Source: a virus
Reading direction: 5' to 3' (one strand)
Length of the DNA: 64,000 nt
Virus record (IMG/VR): IMGVR_UViG_3300044837_000097
Span: 1-64,000 of that record
Part shown: piece by piece, positions 19,936 through 28,337 of the stretch
How positions within the stretch are numbered: the first letter of the stretch is position 1
How the letters are laid out: every line of letters starts with the position of its first letter
The notes under the pieces: model-generated
Databases searched by the model: none
What the model saw: only the letters and a program-made list of their open reading frames with translations
What the model was told of the DNA's origin: nothing
Made by a program: the position numbers and the translations under genes

Positions 19936-21228
19936 ATGAGTTCAATCACTCGCGAGCAGGTCTTGGCTATCAAGACATTTGCCGAAGTTGCAAAGCTGTT
20001 GAAGGAAAGTCCGGACGAGATGCGCCCGATTATGAAGGGTGAAGTTCTAGTCCACATCCAGTCGCTCATCAATGCGCGCAACGTGCAGCTTGCTGGGCAG
20101 GAGACCGAGGTTGACCGCCAACTGGCGTTGAACAACCCTCCTTCGACGGAAGAGTTGGCCGAGCAAGCCGCAGCCGTGGCAGCAGAGTCTGCCGCTGTTG
20201 TGCCGCCTGTCGTCGAGGCGACGCCGCCAGCCACAGTTGACCACACCGAGGAAGACGCGTCGTGGAAGACCGAAGGCGTGACCGTGCAGCGTGATGCGCA
20301 AGGCAAGATTGTTCGCATGGTCCAAGAGTATCAGGTTCGTGATGATGACGACTCTCCGATTGGTCGTCCGACGCACCTTGAGGCCCGTACGCCGTACGAG
20401 TTGCTCTCGAAGCAGCGCGTGGCTCACGAGAACGCGACCCGTGCGTTCCACCGCTTGAAGAAGCAGAAGTTGACCTTTAAGCAGACCGAAGAAAATCGTT
20501 TGCTGACTCCCGCCGAGATTAGTGCGGCAGCAACCAAGGCACTCGAAGGCAAAGACGCCGCCGAGGCCGAGAAGATTGTACGCAGCGTGCTTGAGAACGA
20601 CTTCAAGCAGAAGGAAACCGCGCTGCTAAATGAACGCGAATACGCGGAAGGACAGAAGATTGGAAACACCTTCATCCGCCGCCACTTGCACGACTTCAAT
20701 GCGAACGAAGCAAACTTGAAGGCGCTTGGTGAGTATCTTCGCGAGCATAACATGGAATTTACGTTGGACAACTTGGAGGCCGCATTCATCGACCTCCGAG
20801 ACCAAGGTAATAAACTCGCCGCCGTTAACGCGGCGGTAACAAGACCAGCGGAGTCGGCTAATACCCCGGCAACCGCGACTCCCGCAGCAGCGCCAACGTC
20901 GGAACTCCCGGCGACGGCACCGGCAGCGGCAGTGACACCACCAGTAGTAGCCCAACCAGCGGCTGCCGTAAGCCAGCCAGTAGTTGAAGCAACGGTATCT
21001 ACGCCTGTCGCGCCGAATCCGGCACCAGCGACCCGTAGACCGGGAGTGAACGGGAGCATTACTCCGGGAACGATGAGCGCACATCGTCCGGGAGCAGTGG
21101 ACCCGGCGCTCGCGCGCAAAGAGTTTATGAAGGAACTCAAGGCCATGACATCGGACCAAATTCGCAAGAAGCTAAACGACTCTCAGTTCGTGAAGCAGCT
21201 TGAGACGTACGGCGTCAAGGTTCGCTAA
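19936..21228 (+). CDS. Scaffolding protein
   Basis: 430 residues, highly charged and Ala/Pro/Thr/Val-rich, with long helical stretches (KALEGKDAAEAEKI.., NEREYAEGQK), a Pro/Ala-rich linker near 300-370 and a basic C-terminal helix (DQIRKKLNDSQFVKQLE). Composition and the place between portal and major capsid are those of scaffolds. ATG 19936 fits AGGTGG better than the upstream GTG. Confidence 0.8.
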   Translation: MSSITREQVLAIKTFAEVAKLLKESPDEMRPIMKGEVLVHIQSLINARNVQLAGQETEVDRQLALNNPPSTEELAEQAAAVAAESAAVVPPVVEATPPATVDHTEEDASWKTEGVTVQRDAQGKIVRMVQEYQVRDDDDSPIGRPTHLEARTPYELLSKQRVAHENATRAFHRLKKQKLTFKQTEENRLLTPAEISAAATKALEGKDAAEAEKIVRSVLENDFKQKETALLNEREYAEGQKIGNTFIRRHLHDFNANEANLKALGEYLREHNMEFTLDNLEAAFIDLRDQGNKLAAVNAAVTRPAESANTPATATPAAAPTSELPATAPAAAVTPPVVAQPAAAVSQPVVEATVSTPVAPNPAPATRRPGVNGSITPGTMSAHRPGAVDPALARKEFMKELKAMTSDQIRKKLNDSQFVKQLETYGVKVR

Positions 21229-21271
21229 AACCCTCTCCCGCAAACGCGGAGATTAGCTTGCAGAGTGAACT

Positions 21272-21348
21272 ATGTCTGGACCAAATCCAGCAGCATCAAA
21301 CGTAGCAAACGTCCTAACGGCGCAAGCCATCATCAAAAAGGTGACACT
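21272..21348 (+). CDS. Major capsid protein, exon 1
   Basis: Encodes MSGPNPAASNVANVLTAQAI..KKVT(L), then reaches TAA at 21350. The sequence resumes in frame after intervening sequences. Exon end placed after T21348 because joining to 21572 restores a Leu codon followed by FDKELIP. Confidence 0.8.
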
Positions 21349-21571
21349 CTAAAACAACTTGACTGAAAGAGTCAAATGTGCTAGAATAGACAATCTCTTC
21401 TTATTGACTTGAAACCTGAAACGGCAACAAGGCGGAAGCCGAAAGGCACCGTGAGAGACTAAGCGAAGAGACGCCGAAAGGCGATGCGATAGTCCGTTCT
21501 TCCGAGAAAACAATCGGAAGAAGCAAGCAGAAATGACTTGCTCTCTGGAATACACCAGAGTAACAAAACAG
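21349..21571 (+). other. Group I intron 1 in the capsid gene
   Basis: About 223 nt. The catalytic core is visible: GAGAGACTAA near 21452, then a stem and ATAGTCCG at 21490-21497 (the P7 pairing), and a P9 hairpin TTCTTCCGA/TCGGAAGAA, followed by GCAAGCAGAAATGAC. No open frame. Exact ends are inferred from the reading frame. Confidence 0.75.
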
Positions 21572-21593
21572 CTTCGACAAGGAACTTATCCCT
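21572..21593 (+). CDS. Major capsid protein, exon 2 (22 nt)
   Basis: A short stretch between the two intron cores encoding (L)FDKELIP in the capsid frame. Deduced from reading frame and from the position of the homologous intron 3' ends; not proven. Confidence 0.5.
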
Positions 21594-22385
21594 ATCGCGT
21601 AAGCGAGCAAGTTCCGAAGGAATGACATGAAGGTACGAAACATCGTTGGACAGACTTTTGGGAGACTGGCCGCCCAGAGTGCCGCAGGCAGTAACAGCAG
21701 GGGGCGAGCACTGTGGTTGTGTCGTTGTTCTTGTGGCAAAGAGAAAATAGTTCTCGGAGACCACTTAACACGAAAGGATGCCAAAGGCGTAAGGTCTTGC
21801 GGATGTTTACAGCAAGAGAATCGTACAAAGCATGGAGCATTTTCTTCAAATTCAGATATAAAATACCACGTTCGTTATTCTCTTCTGGCAGGCTTGAAGG
21901 ACAGAAGCCGCAGAAGGGGCTACGAATCAGACTTAGAAATCTCCGACATACCCGAGATTCCTGAGCTTTGTCCCGTTCTTGGGACTCGTTTGAGTTTGCA
22001 CCGAAACAGCCACGGCAAAGGAAAAGGCAGAGGCAGAAATAGACAAGACGCCTCTCCATCAATAGACAGATTTAATTCAAATCTTCCGTACCTTAAAAAG
22101 TACAAAGATAATCTGTGTATTATTTCGTGGCGAGCAAACAAGCTAAAGTCAGACGCGTCTCTTGTCGAGATGAAGAAAGTGGTGGAATATCTTGAAAATT
22201 GGGGCACTCAGCAGAGTGAAAAATCTTCTCTAATTGACTCGAAACCCAACCAAATCGGGGGCAACGAGGCGGAAGCGAATAGCGCCGTGAGAGACTAATC
22301 GAGAAGACGCCGAGAGGCGATGTAATAGTCCGGTCTAACAAATGAAAATTGTTAGAGGCAGGCGGAAACGACCAGTCCCGTGATG
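21594..22385 (+). other. Group I intron 2 in the capsid gene, with HNH gene
   Basis: The core near 22282-22331 repeats that of intron 1 (GTGAGAGACTAA..., AATAGTCCG). P9 TCTAACAA/TTGTTAGA is followed by GGCAGGCGGAAACGAC, matching GCAAGCAGAAATGAC in intron 1. The endonuclease frame fills the 5' part and overlaps the core. Exact ends inferred. Confidence 0.75.
21627..22298 (+). CDS. Intron-encoded HNH homing endonuclease
   Basis: 223 residues. Zinc residues CRCSCG and CGC near 33-60, then SPSIDRFNSNLPYLKKYKDN, CIISWRANKLK, the same nuclease signature as the 16705 protein. The last 25 codons overlap the intron core. The start follows GAAGGAA and lies just after a hairpin GGAACTT/AAGTTCC that contains the TCGC-GTAA-GCGA loop. 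It would spread intron 2 by cutting intronless capsid genes. Confidence 0.85.
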   Translation: MKVRNIVGQTFGRLAAQSAAGSNSRGRALWLCRCSCGKEKIVLGDHLTRKDAKGVRSCGCLQQENRTKHGAFSSNSDIKYHVRYSLLAGLKDRSRRRGYESDLEISDIPEIPELCPVLGTRLSLHRNSHGKGKGRGRNRQDASPSIDRFNSNLPYLKKYKDNLCIISWRANKLKSDASLVEMKKVVEYLENWGTQQSEKSSLIDSKPNQIGGNEAEANSAVRD

Positions 22386-22604
22386 GGCGTCACGGTAACA
22401 TATACGAACCTAAAGGGTAATACAAACGCCTTCGTTGGAGCAGCAGAGCGTCGTGTTCAGGGCCTTCACATGGGCATCAACCGTACGTTCTTCCAGTACA
22501 ACACGCTATCGGGTGACATCACCCAGAAGGCGGACGGTACTGTAGGCTCGCCGGAAACCATCACCCAGTTGAGCGCACCCGCTCAAATCGGTGAGTGGAA
22601 AAAC
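22386..22604 (+). CDS. Major capsid protein, exon 3
   Basis: Encodes GVTVTYTNLKGNTNAFVGAA..., INRTFFQYNTLSGDI and SAPAQIGEWKN, then TAA at 22605. The frame continues as FANFSSFAIA at 23539. The 5' boundary is approximate. Confidence 0.82.
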
Positions 22605-22645
22605 TAAGTTATTCCACTATAAACTCAGCTATATCAAATTAGGTC

Positions 22646-22675
22646 TTGACAAACCGCAAAGGCTCTTGTTAAGAT
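22646..22675 (+). promoter_or_regulatory. Promoter-like sequence before the LAGLIDADG gene
   Basis: TTGACA, 17-18 bp, TAAGAT. The same bases can form an RNA stem, so it may be intron structure rather than a promoter. Confidence 0.4.
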
Positions 22676-22694
22676 GAGTTTGAGGAAACTCTAA

Positions 22695-23537
22695 ATGGAA
22701 AAGAAAGCGTGGCCGTATGTGGCCGGATTGCTAGATGCAGAAGGGACAATCCAGATTGGCGTCGATAGAAGGCCAGACGGCGTAATCGGGATGTCGCTTC
22801 AAATTATCATCACTAATACCGACACTCGACTGATGAAGTGGCTTAGTTCAAACTTCGGGGGGAAGTTCTACCGAAGGAAGAACACTCGCGGCTTTTCATC
22901 GAGCGAGTCTCCCGATATTTACTTTTGGTGGCTTTTCGGTAAAGAAAAACAAGAAGCATTTCTTCTCGGTATCCTTCCTTTTCTCAAAACAAAGAAACAA
23001 GAGGCCCTTCTGGGTCTTGAGTTTGTTCGTTTGGTCGGGTGGAATAAAGAAAGAAAACTTCAAATAGCGGAAGAAATGAAAGCCGCTAAGGTTAGTGATG
23101 TAGAGAAAGATAGGCAAGTTAATCTGACAAGGCTTACCCCCGCAGAAGACTCGGCATACGCCGCAGGGCTTTTTGATGGGGATGGTTCAATCGGCTCAAG
23201 CGTAGAGATTACTCAAAAGAGGATTCTTCTGATGAGGTGGCTCTTGATGTGCTTTGGCGGAAGGTTTAACCAACGCAGCATGAACGGCGGTAAAACTTTT
23301 TTCAGGTGGCGTCTCTCAGGAAAGAAAAACAAAGAGTTGTTTCTTCTTGATTTGATTCCTCATCTTGTTATTAAACGGGACAGTGCAAGAGCATTGCTCG
23401 CTTCTCTTAGAGCATCAAAGAGTTCCGCAACGACTGACATGTTGAGTACTTCGCAAGAAGTGAAGACACAGTCTGAACTTACTGGTGACAGTAAGAGCGA
23501 CCCTGTGAAGACACAGGACTCCATAAACAAAAAGTAA
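22695..23537 (+). CDS. LAGLIDADG homing endonuclease
   Basis: 280 residues with the two family motifs, AGLLDAEG near residue 10 and AGLFDGDG near 157. Each is followed by the expected beta-alpha pattern, so it is a single-chain, two-domain enzyme. The motif acidic residues (Asp14 or Glu16, and Asp in the second) would bind the catalytic metals. It sits in the capsid gene insertion and would cut the uninterrupted gene. The last 45 residues are Ser/Thr/Lys-rich and overlap RNA hairpins. Confidence 0.92.
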   Translation: MEKKAWPYVAGLLDAEGTIQIGVDRRPDGVIGMSLQIIITNTDTRLMKWLSSNFGGKFYRRKNTRGFSSSESPDIYFWWLFGKEKQEAFLLGILPFLKTKKQEALLGLEFVRLVGWNKERKLQIAEEMKAAKVSDVEKDRQVNLTRLTPAEDSAYAAGLFDGDGSIGSSVEITQKRILLMRWLLMCFGGRFNQRSMNGGKTFFRWRLSGKKNKELFLLDLIPHLVIKRDSARALLASLRASKSSATTDMLSTSQEVKTQSELTGDSKSDPVKTQDSINKK

Positions 23538-23538
23538 C

Positions 23539-24282
23539 TTCGCGAACTTTTCGTCGTTCGCAATTGCAGCAGCAATTGACGAACTCGTTGGCAACAGCGC
23601 CGTGGAACTTGGCTACCAAGCTGGGCAGTCCATCAGCGAGTTGTACAGCGCAGTAGCAGACAGCGCCAACTCGGTTGACTCACAGGTTAACCAGTCATCG
23701 TTGCTTGCATCTCCGTACACGCTTGACCTTGGCACCATCCGTGAGTTGAAGCAGCAGCTTGTTTCAAAGAACGTGTTGCCGTGCAAGCGCGGTATGTTCT
23801 TGGGCGCAATTAGCCCGAACGTGTTGGGCGACATTTACAATGCAACGACTGTGAACAACAGCATCGTTGACTTGTGGAAGTACGAGAACATGGAGAAGTA
23901 CGACCAGATGGCAGGTTCGGACCAGAACAAGGTCATCGTGTTGCCGGGTACCAACATCGGCTTCATGCAGACCCCGTTCGTGACCACGACTGCTAACTAC
24001 CAGTCAACAGGCAAAATTGGCTACCGCACATACGTGTTCGGTAACTACGCCATGATTGGTGTGTGGTTGCAGGTACCGGGCGACACCGACCTTGACGACG
24101 GTGACTGGAAGACGATTGACTGCCGCGTCGTAACCGACGCGCCGATGTCATCGTTTGACCCAGTTTCGACGATTGGCGGATGGTGTTCGTACAAATTTCA
24201 TCAAACCGTTACGTTGCCACCGGCAACGGGAACAAACACGCAGCGTATCCGCTACGTAGATTCGGTTCCGGCCATTCAGTAA
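23539..24282 (+). CDS. Major capsid protein, exon 4
   Basis: Encodes the main body: FANFSSFAIAAAIDELVGN, LGYQAGQSISELYSA, KRGMFLGAISPNVLGDIYN and ending VDSVPAIQ. With the upstream exons the product is about 355 residues, normal for a HK97-fold or N4-type capsid protein. An ATG-like restart at 23602 (GTG) is not needed if splicing occurs. Confidence 0.87.
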   Translation, partial: FANFSSFAIAAAIDELVGNSAVELGYQAGQSISELYSAVADSANSVDSQVNQSSLLASPYTLDLGTIRELKQQLVSKNVLPCKRGMFLGAISPNVLGDIYNATTVNNSIVDLWKYENMEKYDQMAGSDQNKVIVLPGTNIGFMQTPFVTTTANYQSTGKIGYRTYVFGNYAMIGVWLQVPGDTDLDDGDWKTIDCRVVTDAPMSSFDPVSTIGGWCSYKFHQTVTLPPATGTNTQRIRYVDSVPAIQ

Positions 24283-24307
24283 CTAAATAGTTACTATGAC
24301 GAACTTC

Positions 24308-24328
24308 CCACGGGCTTATAATCCGTGG
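24308..24328 (+). promoter_or_regulatory. Hairpin after the capsid gene
   Basis: CCACGG/CCGTGG with a 9-nt loop, no T-run. The first hairpin of the endonuclease leader that follows. Confidence 0.5.
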
Positions 24329-24339
24329 CTTACTAATCA

Positions 24340-24378
24340 GGGGGAGCCTCGAACTCCCCCAGATTATCTTTCGAGGAG
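24340..24378 (+). promoter_or_regulatory. HNH leader: hairpin whose loop pairs with the ribosome binding site
   Basis: Stem GGGGGAG/CTCCCCC. The 7-nt loop CCTCGAA is the exact complement of TTCGAGG at 24370-24376, which overlaps the GAGGAG ribosome binding site before ATG 24382. Confidence 0.82.
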
Positions 24379-24381
24379 ATT

Positions 24382-24810
24382 ATGTCAGAAGCAACAAGAG
24401 CAGCAAGTCGTCGTTATTATCAAAAGAATAAGGAAGCAGAAAAGATTCGTTCGAAGAAATGGCGTCAAGACAACCCAGAAAAATATAAAGAATGGGCAGA
24501 GAAGAATAAAGAAAAACGACGTGCTGCCAGTCGTCGATATGAATACAATATCACACCAGAAGAGTATGAACGAAAGAAAGCAGAACAAGGAAACAAATGT
24601 GCTATTTGCCGACAGGAAACTAATTTGCTTGTAGTAGACCATAATCATCTGTGTTGTCCATCGAGAAAAAGCCGAGCAGGATATAAAACTTGTGGCAGAT
24701 GTAATCGTGGCCTCTTATGTCGTTCATGTAATACAGCAATCGGATTGTTCAAAGAATCGGAGCAAGTCCTCAGCAGCGCAATCCAATATCTCAAAGGATA
24801 CCAACAATGA
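24382..24810 (+). CDS. Endonuclease VII-type HNH nuclease
   Basis: 142 residues: a basic, Arg/Lys-rich helical N-terminus, then NKCAICRQE, LLVVDHNHLC, and CGRCNRGLLCRSCNTAIGLF, the zinc and DHNH/N signature of recombination endonuclease VII. In T4 this fold resolves branched DNA; many stand-alone copies act as homing enzymes, which the leader element and the position behind the capsid gene suggest here. The stop overlaps the next start. Confidence 0.87.
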   Translation: MSEATRAASRRYYQKNKEAEKIRSKKWRQDNPEKYKEWAEKNKEKRRAASRRYEYNITPEEYERKKAEQGNKCAICRQETNLLVVDHNHLCCPSRKSRAGYKTCGRCNRGLLCRSCNTAIGLFKESEQVLSSAIQYLKGYQQ

Positions 24811-25550
24811 GCATCATTTTACCGGGACAAGACGAAACGAGCAAGTACGGCGGCCAGATTCTGAACCCGGAGGGTCCGAAGCAGGACTTCTTCGTGCCGG
24901 GGTCCGACGTTGAGAATCCTTTCAACGAGCGCCACGACATCAACGCTACACACGAAGCCATCGGAGAACTGTTGAAGGATGGCACACCGAATTGGGTAAA
25001 GTGGCCGAACGAATACAAGTCGATGGCGAAGGAATCTTTCGCATCGCACCGAGAGGACTCGGAACGCATGGCGGCGCAGTACAAGTGGGCCGACCAAGCA
25101 GTCTTGACGGACAAAGCGTCTCGTCGAGTCAACGGGATTATGACCCGCGATTTTATGACGCGCAAATTGCGCGCCAACGACATCGTTTCCACTCTTTTGC
25201 AGAGTGACTACATCAACCACGGAGGAGGCCCGACAGCCGCCCTCTGGTGTGTTGTGCCGAACAGTTCTAAACTACGCTTTGTCTGCTATGTGGACATCCC
25301 GATGATGTTCGAATGGAGTGTGTTGAAGCTAGACCAGTACGGCATCCCGGCAGGCGAGGAGTCTCGTGGCTGGCGCACTGTCGCAGTTCAACTGGTTCAG
25401 AAAGACATCATTACCGAGGCGCAGTGCCATAAGATATTCGGCGCGCCCCCGGCAAACAGAATTTCCGACAGATACTATCGCACTCTTTGGGAGAAGAGGC
25501 ACGGGAAACCGTATCTCGACGAAGAAGACCGCGAAGGCTTCGGAAGTTAA
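24807..25550 (+). CDS. Unknown head or connector protein
   Basis: 247 residues, mixed fold, soluble, no signal. Opens MSIILPGQDETSKYGGQIL. Contains a Trp/Asp-rich middle and ends in a charged segment (LWEKRHGKPYLDEEDREGF). It directly follows the capsid gene apart from the inserted nuclease, so a head-completion role is plausible. ATGA overlap with the nuclease gene. Confidence 0.65.
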   Translation: MSIILPGQDETSKYGGQILNPEGPKQDFFVPGSDVENPFNERHDINATHEAIGELLKDGTPNWVKWPNEYKSMAKESFASHREDSERMAAQYKWADQAVLTDKASRRVNGIMTRDFMTRKLRANDIVSTLLQSDYINHGGGPTAALWCVVPNSSKLRFVCYVDIPMMFEWSVLKLDQYGIPAGEESRGWRTVAVQLVQKDIITEAQCHKIFGAPPANRISDRYYRTLWEKRHGKPYLDEEDREGFGS

Positions 25551-25630
25551 CGGACGTTGTTTGTCCGACTCGCCTGACCCCGGGCGTCTAACAAGTTCAG
25601 GGCAACCGGAAATTCCGGCTCAAGGAAGTT

Positions 25631-26218
25631 ATGACAAATCAGAAGGGCAGCGGTACTCCGGGCGAGACCCCGGCAACAGAAGTAGACGTACAGTCGGTGC
25701 TCGCAGAAGCATCGAAGACAGGCAATCTATCGGAAGCGAAGTTTATGGCTTTGCTCTCGATTATGATGGCGAAGGAAGCCCGCCTCGCTGAGAAAGAAGC
25801 CGCACTTGAAGTTCAAATCAAGGCGCGTGACCAGCAGCGCAAGCACGAGTCGGAGCAGTACACCATAGCGAAGATTGAGACGCAGAAGGCATGTCGCCAC
25901 TTGAAGGGTGGTAAAGGCCGCACGCGCGGTCAACAGCGCGACCCGTCCGTTTACCTTCACACGTACACCAACGGTGACCGCGTAATCAAGTGCACTTTGT
26001 GCAGCGCGAAATGGATGCCGAAAGACACCGCCGACTATCTGGACCGTAACGGAAACAAAATTCCGAACTGGACAGGCATCGGTTGGGTACAGGCGTTTGA
26101 AATGGTGGAAGACAGCAGCAACAAGCCGTCGTCATCAGAACGCTTTGGAAACACCGCACCGACCTCGATGGTTCCGACCAACGAGCGCGGCGCACAAGTT
26201 GCCAACCTACAGATTTAA
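25631..26218 (+). CDS. Unknown protein with coiled coil and zinc pair
   Basis: 195 residues. Helical region 35-90 with heptads (EARLAEKEAALEVQIKARDQQ), then CRHLKGG and IKCTLCSAKW, which could bind zinc. The C-terminus is Ser/Asn/Thr-rich. AAGGAAG precedes the ATG. Ends at an intrinsic terminator. Function unknown. Confidence 0.65.
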   Translation: MTNQKGSGTPGETPATEVDVQSVLAEASKTGNLSEAKFMALLSIMMAKEARLAEKEAALEVQIKARDQQRKHESEQYTIAKIETQKACRHLKGGKGRTRGQQRDPSVYLHTYTNGDRVIKCTLCSAKWMPKDTADYLDRNGNKIPNWTGIGWVQAFEMVEDSSNKPSSSERFGNTAPTSMVPTNERGAQVANLQI

Positions 26219-26228
26219 TCTCTAAACC

Positions 26229-26256
26229 GAGGGGCGGCGGTTCCGCCCCCTTTTTC
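26229..26256 (+). terminator. Intrinsic terminator
   Basis: GGGGCGG-CGGTT-CCGCCCC followed by CTTTTTC. Ends the head transcription unit before the tail genes. Confidence 0.85.
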
Positions 26257-26267
26257 TCAGGGGAAAA

Positions 26268-26366
26268 ATGGCCTCAGTCGCAACCAGCCAAACAACTCAA
26301 GCCTCGCAATACGGATTCTGCACCCCATCACATTTTAACGCGCCCTCATCTGCGCGAGGATTTTAA
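26268..26366 (+). CDS. Small peptide before the fibre gene
   Basis: 32 residues (MASVATSQTTQASQYGF, then a short tail ending SSARGF). CAGGGGAAAA gives a ribosome binding site. It ends 3 bp before the next ATG, so it may be a leader for the fibre gene or a small virion peptide. Confidence 0.45.
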   Translation: MASVATSQTTQASQYGFCTPSHFNAPSSARGF

Positions 26367-26369
26367 TTT

Positions 26370-28337
26370 ATGACAGCAAAAGGCGTAAACTCTCCCGCAC
26401 CTACGACAGCAGAAGTTGTCGGCGGCGTATATAATGTAGCCCCACCAGTGCTGGTCGATGGACAAGCAACTGCGTTACAAGTTGATGTCAATGGGAAACT
26501 CATCACTTCCGGTGGCAGCGGAGGCGGTGGTAACGTAAACATCACCGGAGTTAACAGCAACCCTCCTGCATTGAACAATCCGCTTCCTGTAGAGTTATCA
26601 GATGGCTCACAAGCGGTAGGAACTGCCAGCAACCCATTGAGCGTCAACGTAATCACGGGCGGCGGCTCAAACGCGTCTGTGGGCGTGACCGGCGCGTCAG
26701 CACCGGCTTCTGCGACAGAGATTGGTATTGTTGATGGCACAGGAAAGCTACAGAACGTTTCTCCGACAAGCCCTCTCCCAATTAGCGCGGCATCTCTTCC
26801 TCTTCCGACGCTAGCTGCGACAAGCACTAAACAGTCGGATGGTAGTCAGAAGAGTCAAGTTGTGGACGGCTCTGGTAACGTAGTTGGTACCACGGGAAAC
26901 GCTCTCGATGTAAACATTAAGACAGGTATTTCAAATCCTCTCCCCGTCTCTGCCGCTTCCTTGCCGCTCCCGGCTCTTGCTGCTACGTCCACTAAGCAGT
27001 CAGATGGTACTCAGAAAACGCAAGTTGTAGACGGTTCTGGTAACGTAATCAGTTCTACCGGAAACGCTCTCGATGTAAACATTAAGACGGGTATTTCAAA
27101 TCCGCTTCCCATCAGTGGCACCGTCGTAACGAACGCCGATACGACAATCGGTGGAACAGTTGCACCAAGCAAAGAAATCTTAGTGGCGGGAAAAACCAAC
27201 GACGGCACGCCACAGTATCAGCCTATCCCAGAGGGCGCGGGTGGCCGCTCTGTTATCGTAGAAGGTGTTGCTGGCGGAACAGCCGTTCCGGTTTCAGGAG
27301 CGGTGACCTCAAACCAAGGGACGGCAAACGCAACGCCTTGGAATGAGAATCTCTCCCAATGGGGCGGAACGGCAGTATCTGCGCCTCCTGCAACAGCCGT
27401 GCAGCCAACCGGAGCCGAAGTCGGACCAGTAATTAAGGCTCTCTTGAGAAAGAATCAAGACCTACTGAGCACTGCGACTATTGGCTCTGGCGCAACTTTC
27501 ACCTCTGCGGTTTTCGATACCCAGCAAACAGGGGGAGGAGTTCAAGGTGTTATCGGTTTCCTGATTCCGAGTTCTGGTTTCGGTAGCAATGCTTTGAAGT
27601 TTGATACTACCGATGACTCCACATTCACGGTATTCACAACGCAGCAATTTACCCCGTCAGCCAACGTGTTTGGACAAGTTTATGTTAACTTGTCGGGGCG
27701 ATATTGGAGACTTCGCTTTATAAACGGAGCTTCGGCGCAAACGAATCCGATTCTCTCTGTTACGACCCTATCTACGAACAAGACTCTGTCTCCGTCAATG
27801 GGCACTAACTTAAACGACGGCCTTCTTCAAACTTTACTAAGCTCGTCTATTAGCGACACCACAACCGCTGCTCTTTGGGCTTCCGCAAACGCGGGCACAG
27901 GAGCGGCTGCTCTTAGTGCTCAATATGTAATCACTAGCGGTCCTGCGGCTGGTTCGAACTGGGCAGCACTTAGAACTCCTACGACTTTTAAAACGGCAAC
28001 TGCAACCGCTTCCGGCAACACGGCGGTGTGGACCCCCACTTCTGGAAAGAAATTCCGTTTGATGCGCTTCATGGTTCAGATTACCGGAAACGCCATAACA
28101 GCAAGTGGTGTAGTTGTAACAGTCAGTTTTCAAGACTCTGCGTCAGCGATGAATATTGCTATGGACGCGTTCGTCCCCTCGGCTTCTTTGGGGACCGGTG
28201 ACGATTTTATCAGCCCTTGGGTTGACCTCGGAAACGGCTTCTTGAGCGCGGCGGCGAACAACGTTTTGAACATAAACCTGTCGTCTGCGTTGACCGGCGG
28301 AAACGTCAGAGTAACAGTCTGCGGGACGGAGGAATAA
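26370..28337 (+). CDS. Fibre or appendage structural protein with internal repeats
   Basis: 655 residues, Gly/Ser/Thr/Asn/Val-rich, beta-repeat composition. A repeat of about 55 residues occurs twice near 145-255 (SLPLP.LAATSTKQSDG.QK.QVVDGSGNV...TGNALDVNIKTGISN). The C-terminal 110 residues (FKTATATASGNTAVW, KKFRLMRFMVQITG) resemble the whole of the following protein. No enzymatic motif. Likely a trimeric virion appendage. Confidence 0.75.
   Translation: MTAKGVNSPAPTTAEVVGGVYNVAPPVLVDGQATALQVDVNGKLITSGGSGGGGNVNITGVNSNPPALNNPLPVELSDGSQAVGTASNPLSVNVITGGGSNASVGVTGASAPASATEIGIVDGTGKLQNVSPTSPLPISAASLPLPTLAATSTKQSDGSQKSQVVDGSGNVVGTTGNALDVNIKTGISNPLPVSAASLPLPALAATSTKQSDGTQKTQVVDGSGNVISSTGNALDVNIKTGISNPLPISGTVVTNADTTIGGTVAPSKEILVAGKTNDGTPQYQPIPEGAGGRSVIVEGVAGGTAVPVSGAVTSNQGTANATPWNENLSQWGGTAVSAPPATAVQPTGAEVGPVIKALLRKNQDLLSTATIGSGATFTSAVFDTQQTGGGVQGVIGFLIPSSGFGSNALKFDTTDDSTFTVFTTQQFTPSANVFGQVYVNLSGRYWRLRFINGASAQTNPILSVTTLSTNKTLSPSMGTNLNDGLLQTLLSSSISDTTTAALWASANAGTGAAALSAQYVITSGPAAGSNWAALRTPTTFKTATATASGNTAVWTPTSGKKFRLMRFMVQITGNAITASGVVVTVSFQDSASAMNIAMDAFVPSASLGTGDDFISPWVDLGNGFLSAAANNVLNINLSSALTGGNVRVTVCGTEE

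Larger units (their letters stand above)
22605..23538 (+). other. Third insertion in the capsid gene (probable intron)
   Basis: 934 nt with stops in the capsid frame and a LAGLIDADG gene, flanked by AAC on both sides. AGTGGAA/TTCCACT spans the 5' junction as a P1-like stem. TCTTGACAA/TTGTTAAGA and GAGTTT/AAACTC follow. The 3' end holds TTACTG-GTGA-CAGTAA and CTGTG-AAGA-CACAG inside AGTC/GACT. A classical group I core is not visible. Confidence 0.55.

Noticed and set aside
23460-23530. Group I P7 core in the LAGLIDADG insertion
   Set aside because: AGTC/GACT and two hairpins exist, but the conserved core strings seen in introns 1 and 2 are absent, so I list it only as structured.
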